From the NCBI GenBank assembly GCA_963735045.1, contig CAVTIZ010000001.1, positions 682,001 through 746,000 of the forward strand: DNA of 64,000 bases, read 5' to 3'. Made by a program: the position numbers and the translations under genes. The DNA comes from Salsipaludibacter sp963735045. GTDB taxonomy: Bacteria > Actinomycetota > Nitriliruptoria > Nitriliruptorales > Nitriliruptoraceae. The notes under the pieces are model-generated. The model was not told the DNA's origin. It did not search any database and worked only from the letters and a program-made list of their open reading frames with translations. Numbering within the stretch: the stretch's first letter is position 1; the number at the start of each line of letters is the position of its first letter. Below are positions 16,025-24,816 of the stretch, piece by piece.

Positions 16025-17386
16025 GTGAGCGACACCGCCGAATCGACCACCGACGAGCAGGCGGGTGACGGCAGTGGCGGCCTGACCCGCGCCATCGGCC
16101 CGTGGCTGCTGTTCTTCTTCATCCTCGGCGACATGCTCGGCGGGGGCATCTATGCCCTGGTCGGCGAGGTCGCCGGCGAGGTCGGGGGGGCGGTGTGGTC
16201 GGCCTTCCTCATGGCATTCGTGCTGGCCGCCCTGACCGCCTTCGCCTACGTCGAGCTGGTCACCAAGTACCCCCGGGCGGCGGGGGCGGCGCTGTACACC
16301 AACCTCGCGTTCAAGCACCCGTTCGTGACCTTCCTGGTCGCGTTCGTGGTGATGGCGTCGGGCATCACCTCGGCAGCCACCCTGGCCACCGGCTTCAGCG
16401 GCGACTACTTCACCGAGCTGGTCCCCGCGCCGGCCCTGCTGGTGTCGTTCATCTTCCTGGCGGTGGTCGCGCTGATCAACGCCTGGGGCATCGGCGAGTC
16501 GGTCAAGATGAACGCCGTCTTCACCATGATCGAGGTCACCGGGCTGCTGATCATCGTGGTGGTCGGCATCGTCGCGATCGGGGACGGCAGCGGCGACTTC
16601 GCACGCAACTTCGAGTTCAGTGGGGACGGGTCGCCGGTCCTGCTGGCGGTGGGTGGTGCGGCCCTGGCCTTCTACGCCCTGATCGGGTTCGAGGACTCGG
16701 TCAACGTCGCCGAGGAGGTCGAGAACCCGTCCAAGGCGTACCCGATCGCCCTGTTCGGTGGCCTGGTCGCGGCCGCCGTGGTCTACATGCTGGTCACGAT
16801 GTCGGCCTCCACCGTGGTCCCGCCGGACCAGCTCGCGGAGTCCGGCGACCTGCTGGCCGTGGTCAGGAACGGCCCGCTGAACATCTCCACGTCGCTGTTC
16901 TCGCTGATCGCGTTGTTCGCCCTCGCCAACGGCGCCCTGATCAACATGATCATGGCGTCACGGCTGGTCTACGGCATGGCCGAGGAGGGCATCGTCCCCG
17001 GCGTCTTCGCCCGGGTGCTGCCCGGACGCCACACGCCATGGGTCGCGATCGTGTTCACCACGGTCCTGTGCGCGATCCTGGTCATGACCGGTGACCTGTC
17101 CGCCCTGGCCGACACCACCGTGTTGCTGCTCCTCATGGTCTTCGTGGTGGTCAACATCGCGTGCCTGGTGCTGCGCTCCGACGACGTGGGCCACGACCAC
17201 TTCACGGCGCCCACGTTCGTCCCGGTGCTGGGTGTCGTGGTGTGCCTCGGGCTGATGACCCAGAACGAGGCCGGCACCTGGCTGCGCGCCGGGACCCTGG
17301 TCGTGGCCGGCGTCGTGTTGTGGTTCATCAACCTGGCCGTGGGCCGCCGGACGGACGCGATCGACGCCACCAACCTCGGGGACTGA
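16025..17386 (+). CDS. APC family amino acid permease
   Basis: Amino-acid/polyamine/organocation transporter of 453 residues with twelve hydrophobic helices. The first helix shows ILGDMLGGGIYALVGEVAGE, the broken helix expected in the LeuT fold. AYVELVTKYPRAAGAALYTN follows, and helix 6 shows LIGFEDSVNVAEEVENPSKAYP. GTG at 16025 is the only start that keeps a short tail before helix 1. The C-terminus lacks a soluble domain. The substrate is not evident. It is divergent from the CaCA gene and upstream of the PhyH remnant by 23 bases. Confidence 0.9.
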   Translation: MSDTAESTTDEQAGDGSGGLTRAIGPWLLFFFILGDMLGGGIYALVGEVAGEVGGAVWSAFLMAFVLAALTAFAYVELVTKYPRAAGAALYTNLAFKHPFVTFLVAFVVMASGITSAATLATGFSGDYFTELVPAPALLVSFIFLAVVALINAWGIGESVKMNAVFTMIEVTGLLIIVVVGIVAIGDGSGDFARNFEFSGDGSPVLLAVGGAALAFYALIGFEDSVNVAEEVENPSKAYPIALFGGLVAAAVVYMLVTMSASTVVPPDQLAESGDLLAVVRNGPLNISTSLFSLIALFALANGALINMIMASRLVYGMAEEGIVPGVFARVLPGRHTPWVAIVFTTVLCAILVMTGDLSALADTTVLLLLMVFVVVNIACLVLRSDDVGHDHFTAPTFVPVLGVVVCLGLMTQNEAGTWLRAGTLVVAGVVLWFINLAVGRRTDAIDATNLGD

Positions 17387-17409
17387 CACGTCGCCGACGA
17401 GGAGCCACC

Positions 17410-17912
17410 ATGCCCGAACTGGTCGACGACGACACCCGCGCGGCCTTCCGGCGTGACGGGGCCGTGGTGGTCCGGCAGGCCTTCGACGAACGGCAGGTCG
17501 CGCTGGCCACCGCCGGGATCGAGGCCAACCTCGCCGACCTGTCGCCCCTGGCCAAGCGGGCCAGTGCCGACACCGACGGGGCCTTCGTCGAGGACTTCTG
17601 CAACTGGCAACGGATACCGGCCATCGAGCGCTTCGCACGCGAGTCCCCCGCCGCCGCGATCGCCGGCGAGCTGCTGGGCGCCACCACGGTCCGGCTGTAC
17701 CACGACCACATGCTGACCAAGGAACCCGGCACCTCCCAGCGCACCCCGTGGCACCAGGACCAGCCCTACTACGACGTCGACGGACGGATGAACGTGTCGA
17801 TGTGGTTCCCGGTCGACCCGGTGTCGCGGGCGTCCACACTGGAGTTCGTGGCCGGGTCGCACGGGACCGACGACGACACGGCCGACCTGGCCCCCGGCCG
17901 GACCGGCCCCCC
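17410..17912 (+). pseudogene. truncated phytanoyl-CoA dioxygenase (PhyH) gene
   Basis: The reading frame from ATG 17410 encodes the first half of a non-heme Fe(II)/2-oxoglutarate dioxygenase: FRRDGAVVVRQAFDERQV, LLGATTVRLYHDHMLTKEPGTSQRTPWHQDQPYYDVDG (HxD iron ligands in WHQDQ) and STLEFVAGSHG. Family members usually run to 270-290 residues and need a distal His and an Arg near the C-terminus. Here recognisable sequence stops at about residue 160, exactly where an 11-bp repeat array begins. The frame stays open through the array and joins the PPOX gene. The remaining part cannot bind iron completely, so I call it a broken gene. Confidence 0.75.
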
Positions 17913-17989
17913 GGGGAAGGTCCGGGGAAGGTCTGGGGCAGGTCTGGGGCAGGTCTGGGGCAGGTCTGGCGCACGGCTGGGGAAGAAGG
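17913..17989. repeat. seven 11-bp tandem repeats at the PhyH breakpoint
   Basis: Units of 11 bases (consensus ggggcaggtct) run from 17913 to 17989. Units three to five are identical, and the first two and last two are diverged. Because 11 is not a multiple of three, each copy is read in a different frame, giving the low-complexity peptide GKVRGRSGAGLGQVWGRSG. The array replaces the 3' half of the PhyH gene. Confidence 0.92.
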
Positions 17990-18042
17990 GATGCGCCGGA
18001 CGACGTTGCCCATCGTGCCGCCACCGACGACAGGGCCCGACC

Positions 18043-18462
18043 ATGGACCTCGACCGCGCACTCGGCTTCGCCGCCGACCACCAACGGGGGGTGGTCATCG
18101 CGCTGAAGTCCGACGGCCGACCCCAGGCGTCCAACATCATGTACGCGCTGGACGACGGGACCGTTCGCATCTCGGTCACGGCCACCCGGGCCAAGACCAG
18201 GAACCTCCAACGTGACCCGCGGGCGAGCCTGCACGTCACCAGCGACGACTTCTGGAAGTGGGTCGTGCTGGAGGGCGATGCCTCCCTGTCCCCGGTCGCG
18301 ACCGCCGGTGACGAGTCCACCCTGGAACCGCTGCGCACGCTGTACCGCGACCTCAGCGGCGACCACGACGACTGGGACGACTACGACGCGGCGATGGTCC
18401 GTGACCAGCGCCAGGTCCTGTCCATCGCCGTCACCTACGCCTACGGCCAACTCCCCGGCTGA
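18043..18462 (+). CDS. PPOX-class F420-dependent oxidoreductase
   Basis: Split-barrel flavin/F420-binding protein of 139 residues from ATG 18043: MDLDRALGFAADHQRGVV, then GRPQASNIMYALDDGTVRI, TRAKTRNLQRDPRASLHV and FWKWVVLEGDASLSP. All are the characteristic order of the actinobacterial PPOX F420 family (Rv1155-like). It uses the deazaflavin F420 for reductions of unknown substrates. No stop separates it from the PhyH remnant, so the full frame 17410-18462 (350 residues) could yield a fusion. The internal ATG begins exactly where the family begins, so independent translation is more likely. It is convergent with cca (5 bases). Confidence 0.88.
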   Translation: MDLDRALGFAADHQRGVVIALKSDGRPQASNIMYALDDGTVRISVTATRAKTRNLQRDPRASLHVTSDDFWKWVVLEGDASLSPVATAGDESTLEPLRTLYRDLSGDHDDWDDYDAAMVRDQRQVLSIAVTYAYGQLPG

Positions 18463-18467
18463 GCGGG

Positions 18468-20087
18468 TCAGGCGTCCGCGACCAGCCCGAGCTCGGCGGC
18501 GACCGCCGCGGCGTCGGGGGGATCGCGGTCGTCGGACACGGCGGCCCACCACCGGTCCAGGGCCGCGTAGGCCCGGTCGTCGGGGACCGGTCCCGCCTCC
18601 AGACGCAGCTCCAGCAGCCACTCCCAGGCTCGGCCCACCAGCGGGCCGGGGTCCATGCCGGTGTGGGCCATCACCTGGTTGCCGTCCAACGGCGGCCGCA
18701 TGGCGTCCAGTTCCTCCTGGGCCGCGAGCTCGTCGATGCGGACCTCGAGGTCGTCCATGCGGTTCTGGATCGCCCGGGCACGCCGCGGGTTGCCGGTGGT
18801 CACGTCGGCCCGGGTCAGGATGTTGAGCCGGACGAGCAGGTCACCTGCATCGCGCACGTAGCGTCGCACGGCCGCGTCGGTCCAGCCCATCTTGTAGGTG
18901 TGGAAGCGCAGGTGCAGCCGCACCAGTTCCGAGATCGCCTTGACCTGGTCCTTGGGGAAGGCCAGTTCACGCAGGCGGTGACGGACCATCCGGGCACCCA
19001 CGACGTCGTGGTGGTGGAAGGTCACCGTGCCGTCGCGGTGGATGTCGCGGGTGTCGGGCTTGCCGATGTCGTGCAGCAGCGCCGCCAGGCGCAGGACGAC
19101 GTCGGGGCCGTCGGGTTCGAGCGCCATCGCGTTGTCGATCACCGCCAGCGTGTGCGCCCACACGTCCTTGTGGCGGTGCAGGGGGTCACGCAGCGTCGAC
19201 AGGATGCGCAGTTCGGGCAGGACGTGCACGTCCAGCCCGGTGTCCACCAGCAGCTGCAGGCCCACGGTCGGGTGGTCGCCGCCCATCAGCTTCACCAGCT
19301 CGTCGCGGATCCGCTCGGCGGAGATCGTGGCGAGCCGGTCCGCCATCTCGGTGGCGGCCGCGAGCGTGTCCGGATCAACCTCGGCGTCGAAGCGGGCGGC
19401 GAACCGGGCCAGGCGCACCATCCGCAGCGGGTCGTCACCGAAGGACACACGGGGATCCTGGGGCGTGCGCAGACGTCGGGCGTGCAGGTCGGCGATGCCC
19501 CCGAAGTGGTCCACGAACAGGAAGTCGGGGACCCGGACGGCCATCGCGTTGACCGTGAAGTCGCGCCGGGCGAGGTCGTCGTCGATGGACGCACCGAAGG
19601 TCACGGCCGGGTGACGCGAGTCGGGCTCGTAGTCGTCGCTGCGGTAGGTCGTGACCTCGACCACGCGGTCCGGTGCGTCGGGTCGCCTCCGCACGGCGGA
19701 CACCGTGCCGAAGGCCTGGCCGGCCAGCCACAGTCCGTCCCCCCACGGCCCGAGGATGGCCTCGGTCTGCTCCGGGTGGGCCGAGGTGGCGAAGTCGAGG
19801 TCGACCTCGTCGACGATGTCGGCGTTGCCCCCCGCCAACAGGGCGTCGCGGACCGTGCCCCCCACCAGGTACAGCTCGTGGCCGGCGGCGGCGAAGCGCT
19901 CCCCGAGCTCGCGCGCCTCCGGGAACACGTCGACCAACTGGCCCAGCTGGGCCGCCTGGTCGTCGCTGAGCTCGTTGGCCGGGGCCGCGTCGGACGACGC
20001 ACCCCCGGGGCTCGGGGCGGCAGGTGGGGACACGCAGGACTCGCCAACGATCGGGGAGGGTGGGATCGGCGACCACGTTCGTCGCAC
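18468..20087 (-). CDS. cca: CCA-adding tRNA nucleotidyltransferase with HD domain
   Basis: Adds or repairs the 3' CCA of tRNAs. The nucleotidyltransferase head has LYLVGGTVRDALLAGG and the catalytic carboxylates in VDEVDLDFATSAHP. Then come FTVNAMAVRVPD, DDPLRMVRLARFAARF and RIRDELVKLM. An HD domain follows (VLRLAALLHDIGKPDT, VTFHHHDVVGARM). Length is 539 residues from ATG 20087, but the first 40 residues are low-complexity and GTG at about 20033 is an alternative start. In mycobacteria the homologue (pcnA) lies at the same side of this origin-region block, so the context supports the call. Confidence 0.95.
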   Translation of the reverse strand: MRRTWSPIPPSPIVGESCVSPPAAPSPGGASSDAAPANELSDDQAAQLGQLVDVFPEARELGERFAAAGHELYLVGGTVRDALLAGGNADIVDEVDLDFATSAHPEQTEAILGPWGDGLWLAGQAFGTVSAVRRRPDAPDRVVEVTTYRSDDYEPDSRHPAVTFGASIDDDLARRDFTVNAMAVRVPDFLFVDHFGGIADLHARRLRTPQDPRVSFGDDPLRMVRLARFAARFDAEVDPDTLAAATEMADRLATISAERIRDELVKLMGGDHPTVGLQLLVDTGLDVHVLPELRILSTLRDPLHRHKDVWAHTLAVIDNAMALEPDGPDVVLRLAALLHDIGKPDTRDIHRDGTVTFHHHDVVGARMVRHRLRELAFPKDQVKAISELVRLHLRFHTYKMGWTDAAVRRYVRDAGDLLVRLNILTRADVTTGNPRRARAIQNRMDDLEVRIDELAAQEELDAMRPPLDGNQVMAHTGMDPGPLVGRAWEWLLELRLEAGPVPDDRAYAALDRWWAAVSDDRDPPDAAAVAAELGLVADA

Positions 20088-20196
20088 CCTGCGAGGCTAA
20101 CGCGCACGCCCTCGCCCGACCGAGGGCACGGATCGGCACACTGGCCAACCGCGGCCGACCCGTGCCGCACCCCGAGCCCGACCGGAACGGACGCCC

Positions 20197-21369
20197 GTGG
20201 CCGCCTCCCCCGCGCCCGCCCACGGCGCCCGTCGCGACGTCGTGCTGTCGGCCGCGGTCTCGTTCGCGGCCTTCGCGCTGCCGGCGTCGATGCTGGGGGT
20301 GCTGTGGCCCGACGTGCGGGCCGAGTTCGGGCGGTCCCTCGGGGCCCTGGGGGTCGTGTCGCTGACCTACGGGCTGGCACGGATGACCACCGCCACGACC
20401 GGACGCCCGCTGGCACGTCGGCTCGGCCTCGGACGGGCCTTCCCCCTGGTGCTGGGGGTGCTGGCCGTGTCGTGTGCCGGCCTGGCGCTGGCCCCCAGTT
20501 GGCCGTTGTTCCTGGCCGGGGCGGTCGGGATCGGGGTCGCCTCCGGGTCGCTGGACAGCCTCGGGGCGACCTTCATCAGCACGCGCGAGGAGGTCGGCAG
20601 TGCCGGGCTGGTCCAGGGCGCCTACGGCATCGGGGCCACGATCGGGCCACTGGCGGTCGCGGTGCTTCCCGGTTGGCGTGCCCCGGTCGCGTCCTGCCTG
20701 GCCGTGGCGGTGGTCGCGATCGGGCTGGCCGTGCACGTGCGTGGGGGCTGGCCGGACGTGTCGGCCGCCGAGGACCACTCCGCACCCACCACCGTCGCCC
20801 GACCGGCGGTCGTGCTGTCGCTGGTCGCGTTCGCGGCCTTCGTCGCCGCCGAGGTCACCATGGGCCAGTGGGCCTACACCTGGCTCGCCGACCAGCGCGG
20901 CCTGTCGCCCGGCAGCGCTGCCACGGCCGTCTCGGCCTACTGGGGCGGCATGACGCTGAGTCGGCTCGCGCTGGCGCGACCACGGGTGTCGGGGCTGGTG
21001 GATCGGCGTGGGTTGGCACCGTTCATCGCCGGCGCCGGGCTCGTGCTGGGTGCGCTGGCCGTGGCGCCGGCCGGGCTCGCCGTGGTGGTCACCGGAGCGC
21101 TGGGCGTGTGCCTCGGACCCACGATCCCGTCGCTGTTCGCGACCACGTCCCGCCGGGTCGGTCGCCGCCTGGCCGCACGCATGGCGGGGTGGCAGTTGCT
21201 GGCGACCAACGTCGGTGCGATCGGGCTGCCGGCCGCCACCGGCTGGCTGGTCGACCGCCGCGGACCCGGCGTGATCCTGCCGGTGGTGGCCATGGCCCTG
21301 CTCGGCGTCGGCCTGCCGACCCTGCTGGCCCTGCGACGACTGCCGTCGGTGACCCCGGCCGGCGCCTGA
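20197..21369 (+). CDS. MFS transporter
   Basis: Major facilitator superfamily protein of 390 residues with twelve predicted helices. It starts at GTG 20197 directly before helix 1 (VVLSAAVSFAAFALPASMLGVL). The loop between helices 2 and 3 has RMTTATTGRPLARRLGLGRAF, and helix 5 TFISTREEVGSAGLVQGAYGIGATIGPL. A central loop follows at about residue 190. The pattern is like the fucose/sugar-permease-like or general drug groups; the substrate is unknown. It is divergent from cca (109 bases) and convergent with the gamma-glutamyltransferase gene. Confidence 0.9.
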   Translation: MAASPAPAHGARRDVVLSAAVSFAAFALPASMLGVLWPDVRAEFGRSLGALGVVSLTYGLARMTTATTGRPLARRLGLGRAFPLVLGVLAVSCAGLALAPSWPLFLAGAVGIGVASGSLDSLGATFISTREEVGSAGLVQGAYGIGATIGPLAVAVLPGWRAPVASCLAVAVVAIGLAVHVRGGWPDVSAAEDHSAPTTVARPAVVLSLVAFAAFVAAEVTMGQWAYTWLADQRGLSPGSAATAVSAYWGGMTLSRLALARPRVSGLVDRRGLAPFIAGAGLVLGALAVAPAGLAVVVTGALGVCLGPTIPSLFATTSRRVGRRLAARMAGWQLLATNVGAIGLPAATGWLVDRRGPGVILPVVAMALLGVGLPTLLALRRLPSVTPAGA

Positions 21370-21440
21370 CCGGCGAGGGCCCGGTCGTCGCCGGTCGGGA
21401 CGGCCACCGCGGTGGGTCCCCACCCGATGGCGAGACCGGC

Positions 21441-22979
21441 TCACGTGATGGCGGTCGATCCGGTGCGTCGGGGATCCGCGCCCGCCTCGAGGCGCCCGTC
21501 AGCATGCAGGACGGCCGCGGCGACGCCACCGAAGTACATGGACTCGGCGTGGTGCCGCTCGGTCGCCAGCCCCAGCCCCGAGACGTCGAGGTCGTCCTCG
21601 TGGGCGATCCGGCTGAACGACCCATCGGGGTCGTGGCGCACGTGCAGGCGTGGGGTGGCGATGGCCTCGGCCAGCGACGCGCCCCCGAACACGTGGACCA
21701 GCGTCTGGATCAGTGCGGTCGTGATCCGGTCGGCCCCCGGCGTGCCGATGACGACCCGCTGGCCATCGGGACCGACCGCGATCGTCGGGGCCATGTTGGA
21801 CGGCAGGTGGTCGCCGGGCTCCCAGGCGTGCAGGCCGTGCGGGTTGAGCTCGTGTTCGCCGAGGCAGTTGTTGAGCCAGATCCCGGTGCCCGGCGGCATG
21901 ACGCCCGACCCGTACCCGGCCGACGCCGTGATCGAACACCCGAGGCCGTCGGTGTCGACGGCCGAGACGTGGATGGTCGACGGCGACGCCATGGCGGCGT
22001 CGAAGTCGCCGGCGTCGATCTCGGCCAGCAACGTCGCCGCCGCGGCCTCGCGATCCCGCGACGGGTCGAGGTCACGGATGCGTCGTGACAACACGACGTC
22101 CTGGGCCCGAACCATCCGGGCGAGCAGGTCGTCGTCCCAGTGGCCGGGCAACGGCCCCGACCGGGTCAGCAGTTCGAGCATGGCCGTCAGCGTGACCCCG
22201 CCGATGGCCGGACCGGGGTTGGTCGCGACCTGCCAGCGTCCCTGGTCGGTGGTGGCCACGGAGGTCAGCGCGGGCCGTACCACCGGGACGCCGTGTTCCA
22301 GGTCGGCCCGGGTGAGCAGGCCGCCATTGGCCTGCACGTCGTCCACGATGCGGGCACCGAGGTCGCCGTGGGTGAAGACCCGCACACCCTCGGCGGCGAT
22401 CGCCTCCAGGCTGTCGGCCAGGGCCTCGACCCGGACCGGGCCACCCTCGGGGATCAGCACGCCGTCGTCGTCGTGGATCGCGGCATGGCTGGGCGCATGC
22501 CAGCCGTACAGCGTCTCGTGGACGTACTCCAGGTAGTAGCTGGACGCACCGCCCATGGGGAAGCCGTCCCGGGCGACGTCGATGGCCGGGGCCCAGACGT
22601 CGGCCCAGGCCGCCCGTCCCCAGCGTTCGTGCACCAGCGCCAGGCCCGCGGGGGTCAGGGGTGTCGCGACCGAGCCGTGGCCGGCGGTCATCTCCACGCC
22701 ACCGCCGTAGTCGGTGTGCATCGCGAAGGTGCCCTGACCCGGGCGGACATCGGTGCCACGCCCCGGCATGGTGACGTTGGCGTCGACCACCACGGTGGAC
22801 GCGTCGGGGGGCGCGACCAACAGGTAGGCGCCGCCCGCGAGCGAACTGACCCCTGGCTCGGCCACCATCGCGACGATCGCGGCGGCCAGTGCCGCGTCGA
22901 CCGCGTTGCCGCCGACACCGGCCACGGCCACGCCGGCGGCCGTGGCCAACTCGTTGGGGGCGGCGACGGCGATCCTCAT
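21441..22979 (-). CDS. ggt: gamma-glutamyltransferase family protein
   Basis: N-terminal-nucleophile hydrolase that cleaves or transfers gamma-glutamyl groups and matures by self-cleavage. The large-subunit start reads GGNAVDAALAAAIVAMVAEPGVSSLAGGAYLLV. The processing site is AMASPSTIHVSAVDTDGLGCS, where the Thr of STIH would become the nucleophile; the canonical motif is TTH, so the residue after Thr differs. Downstream are the small-subunit elements GYGSGVMPPGTGIWLNN (oxyanion region) and PTIAVGPDGQRVVIGTPGADRI. Length 512 fits a short GGT. No signal peptide is seen, so it may be cytoplasmic. It could act on glutathione-like or poly-glutamate compounds; no neighbour indicates which. Confidence 0.87.
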   Translation of the reverse strand: MRIAVAAPNELATAAGVAVAGVGGNAVDAALAAAIVAMVAEPGVSSLAGGAYLLVAPPDASTVVVDANVTMPGRGTDVRPGQGTFAMHTDYGGGVEMTAGHGSVATPLTPAGLALVHERWGRAAWADVWAPAIDVARDGFPMGGASSYYLEYVHETLYGWHAPSHAAIHDDDGVLIPEGGPVRVEALADSLEAIAAEGVRVFTHGDLGARIVDDVQANGGLLTRADLEHGVPVVRPALTSVATTDQGRWQVATNPGPAIGGVTLTAMLELLTRSGPLPGHWDDDLLARMVRAQDVVLSRRIRDLDPSRDREAAAATLLAEIDAGDFDAAMASPSTIHVSAVDTDGLGCSITASAGYGSGVMPPGTGIWLNNCLGEHELNPHGLHAWEPGDHLPSNMAPTIAVGPDGQRVVIGTPGADRITTALIQTLVHVFGGASLAEAIATPRLHVRHDPDGSFSRIAHEDDLDVSGLGLATERHHAESMYFGGVAAAVLHADGRLEAGADPRRTGSTAIT

Positions 22980-23114
22980 GCCGCGCCACGGTAGGCGGCC
23001 CGACGACGCGGGGTCAGCCGCGCAACACCGCGACCTGCGTGCAGTCGGTGACCGCGACCACCACCACCCGGTCGACCAGGACGTACAGGATGGCCTCGCG
23101 GGCGGGCGCGAGCA

Positions 23115-24110
23115 TCACGACCTCGGCCACGACCACGTCGTGGAGGTCGCCCCGGCAGGCCTCGACCACGGCCACGTCGCCGGGCTCCACCCGTCCGTCC
23201 ACGACCGACCGGCCAGCGACGTCACCGCCCGTCCCAGACTCGCTCCCCGATCGGCCCCAGACTCGCTCCCCGACTCGGTCGTCGCCATCTCGGCCGCCGC
23301 AGCGTCCTGGTCGGCCGTGGGCGCGGGGGGTGACGCGAGCTCGGCCAGCGGTGCCAACCGGTCGCGAAGCTCGGTCGGTTCGATGTCGGCCGTCGCCGCG
23401 ACGACCCGATCGTCGTCCACGACCGGGATGGTCGCCGGGTCGCCGTCCGCCACGTCCGCAGCAGCCGACGACTCGGCCACGACCTCGCGTTCCTCGCTGC
23501 CACCGGACGCGACCCCGCTGCCACCCGACCCGGCCTCGTCCTGCACGGGACCACCACCGGCGTCCGCACTGACCTGGGCCGACTCCTCGACGGGCGAGAA
23601 CAGGTTCCCCGAAACGGCGACCGCCCCGACACCGACGACGAGCAGCAGGACGGCCGCCGCCCCGGCGAGCTGGCCGACGCCCAGGCCACCGAACCACTCG
23701 CCGAGTCGTCGTCGAAGGTGGTCCATGGCCCCCGACGACGGCGCACGACCGCCGGGGGCCGTGGCGCCGCCAGCGCGGGCGGCCGGGGGGTCGGCGGACC
23801 GGTCGCCGTCCACGAGCGAGGTCGCCGCGAGCCCCCCCGCAGCATCCGTGGTGGCCCCCGTGGCGGCCCCCGTGGTGGCCCCTGCGGCCAGGGCAGCCAG
23901 GTCGGCGTCGACCGCGGCCATCAGCCTGGCCGCGGCCGCGTCGTCCCACACCGGCATGGGCAGCGCCGCCAGCTCACGGTCGACTGCCCGGATCCGCTCC
24001 AGCCGCGCGGCGAGGTCGGCGTCGTCGGGCAGCGCACGCTCGACCCGGGCCACCAGGCCCGGATCCGCCTCGCCAGCCGCGTAGGCCGCCAGTTCGTCGC
24101 CGGTGATCAC
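23115..24110 (-). CDS. membrane anti-sigma factor, C-terminus frameshifted
   Basis: Third cistron of the kinase-sigma operon, starting at GTG 24110. The N-terminal 50 residues (GDELAAYAAGEADPGLVARVE...) have the pattern of an anti-sigma domain but without zinc-binding His/Cys. A Gly/Ala/Thr linker, one transmembrane helix (VGQLAGAAAVLLLVVGVGAVAVSG) and an exported acidic tail follow. The present frame ends at 23115 in a Trp/Pro-rich nonsense tail. A second frame continues as VEPGDVAVVEACRGDLHDV and ILYVLVDRVVVVAVTDC, ending at 23014, and reads as the natural C-terminus. A 23-bp duplication (23233-23273) causes the switch. The protein should hold the ECF sigma factor at the membrane until a signal arrives. 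Confidence 0.72.
   Translation of the reverse strand: MITGDELAAYAAGEADPGLVARVERALPDDADLAARLERIRAVDRELAALPMPVWDDAAAARLMAAVDADLAALAAGATTGAATGATTDAAGGLAATSLVDGDRSADPPAARAGGATAPGGRAPSSGAMDHLRRRLGEWFGGLGVGQLAGAAAVLLLVVGVGAVAVSGNLFSPVEESAQVSADAGGGPVQDEAGSGGSGVASGGSEEREVVAESSAAADVADGDPATIPVVDDDRVVAATADIEPTELRDRLAPLAELASPPAPTADQDAAAAEMATTESGSESGADRGASLGRAVTSLAGRSWTDGWSPATWPWSRPAGATSTTWSWPRS
23233..23273. repeat. 23-bp period duplication that shifts the anti-sigma frame
   Basis: Two exact 18-base copies (23233-23250 and 23256-23273) are separated by 5 bases, giving a 23-base period. Removing one period restores one frame through to 23014. Confidence 0.9.
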
Positions 24111-24229
24111 GTCAGTCCTCGGTGCAGGGGCGCCACGACATCGCCGGGCCACGGCCGGGTCGACCCGACGTCGCCGGGCAGTGGTGGGACGTCGGGCAGT
24201 CGGCCGTCGTTGCAGGCGCACACGATCAT
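24107..24229 (-). CDS. 40-residue ORF coupled between sigma and anti-sigma genes
   Basis: Starts at ATG 24229, which overlaps the sigma-factor TGA as ATGA. It ends in TGA one base before the GTG of the anti-sigma gene. The peptide begins MIVCACNDGRLPDVPPLPGD and ends in PLHRGLT, with a CxC pair near the N-terminus. The exact fit to both neighbours is what a coupled cistron would show, but in GC-rich DNA a short open frame can also arise by chance. The CxC could be a thiol or metal site, and the opening MIVCACN faintly recalls [2Fe-2S] bacterioferritin-associated ferredoxins. Function is not assigned. Confidence 0.42.
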   Translation of the reverse strand: MIVCACNDGRLPDVPPLPGDVGSTRPWPGDVVAPLHRGLT

Positions 24230-24816
24230 GTCCCGGCCTCCGACGCCGCCATCGATTCGGCCAGGCGGGCACGCGCGCGGAACACCCGGGACTTGATGGT
24301 GCCGACCGGGATGTCCAGCACCTCCGAGGCCTCGGGATAGGTCAGGCCCTGCACCGAGCACAGCAGCACCAGGGTGCGCGACAACTCGTCGAGCTCACCC
24401 AGGGCGTGGCGCAGGGTGGTGGACAGTTCCACGGCCTCGGCCACGTCGGCGACCCGGTCACTGCCGTCGACCCGTCGGGCCGCCGCCACCTCGATGTCCT
24501 GCACCGGTGACGAGGGGCGCCGCCCGTGGTAGCGCTGCAGGTCACGGCAGGCGTTGACGGCGATCCGGTAGGTCCAGGTCGACACCTTGCTGTCACCCCG
24601 GAAGGAGTCGGCCGAGCGGGCCAGCTTGGCGAAGGTGTCCTGCGTGGCCTCCTCGGCGTCCGCCCGGGAACCCAGTTCGCGGACGCAGATCGCGAACACC
24701 CGGTGCTGGAAGCGCCGGACCAGGTCGCGGAAGGCGGTCTCCCGATCGGCCCGCGGGACCGACTCGTCCGCCCACCTCGCGAGCAGGTCGGCCTCGGTCC
24801 GGTCGTCATCGGTCAC
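24226..24816 (-). CDS. ECF RNA polymerase sigma factor (SigM-like position)
   Basis: Extracytoplasmic-function sigma factor of 196 residues. Region 2 has FRDLVRRFQHRVFAICVREL, ADAEEATQDTFAKLARSADSF and SKVSTWTYRIAVNACRD (core binding and -10 recognition). Region 4 has ALGELDELSRTLVLLCSVQGLTYPEASEVLDIPVGTIKSRVFRAR, a complete helix-turn-helix for the -35 element. It starts with GTG 24816, overlapping the kinase stop as GTGA. The anti-sigma gene follows downstream. In mycobacteria sigM occupies this position beside trxB/trxA, so this is the likely orthologue; it should respond to envelope or redox stress. Confidence 0.94.
   Translation of the reverse strand: MTDDDRTEADLLARWADESVPRADRETAFRDLVRRFQHRVFAICVRELGSRADAEEATQDTFAKLARSADSFRGDSKVSTWTYRIAVNACRDLQRYHGRRPSSPVQDIEVAAARRVDGSDRVADVAEAVELSTTLRHALGELDELSRTLVLLCSVQGLTYPEASEVLDIPVGTIKSRVFRARARLAESMAASEAGT

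Noticed and set aside
18663..22088. Plus-strand open frame of 1141 codons across cca, the MFS gene and ggt
   Set aside because: It is antisense to recognisable enzymes on both strands and has His/Arg/Gly-rich shadow composition without any domain.
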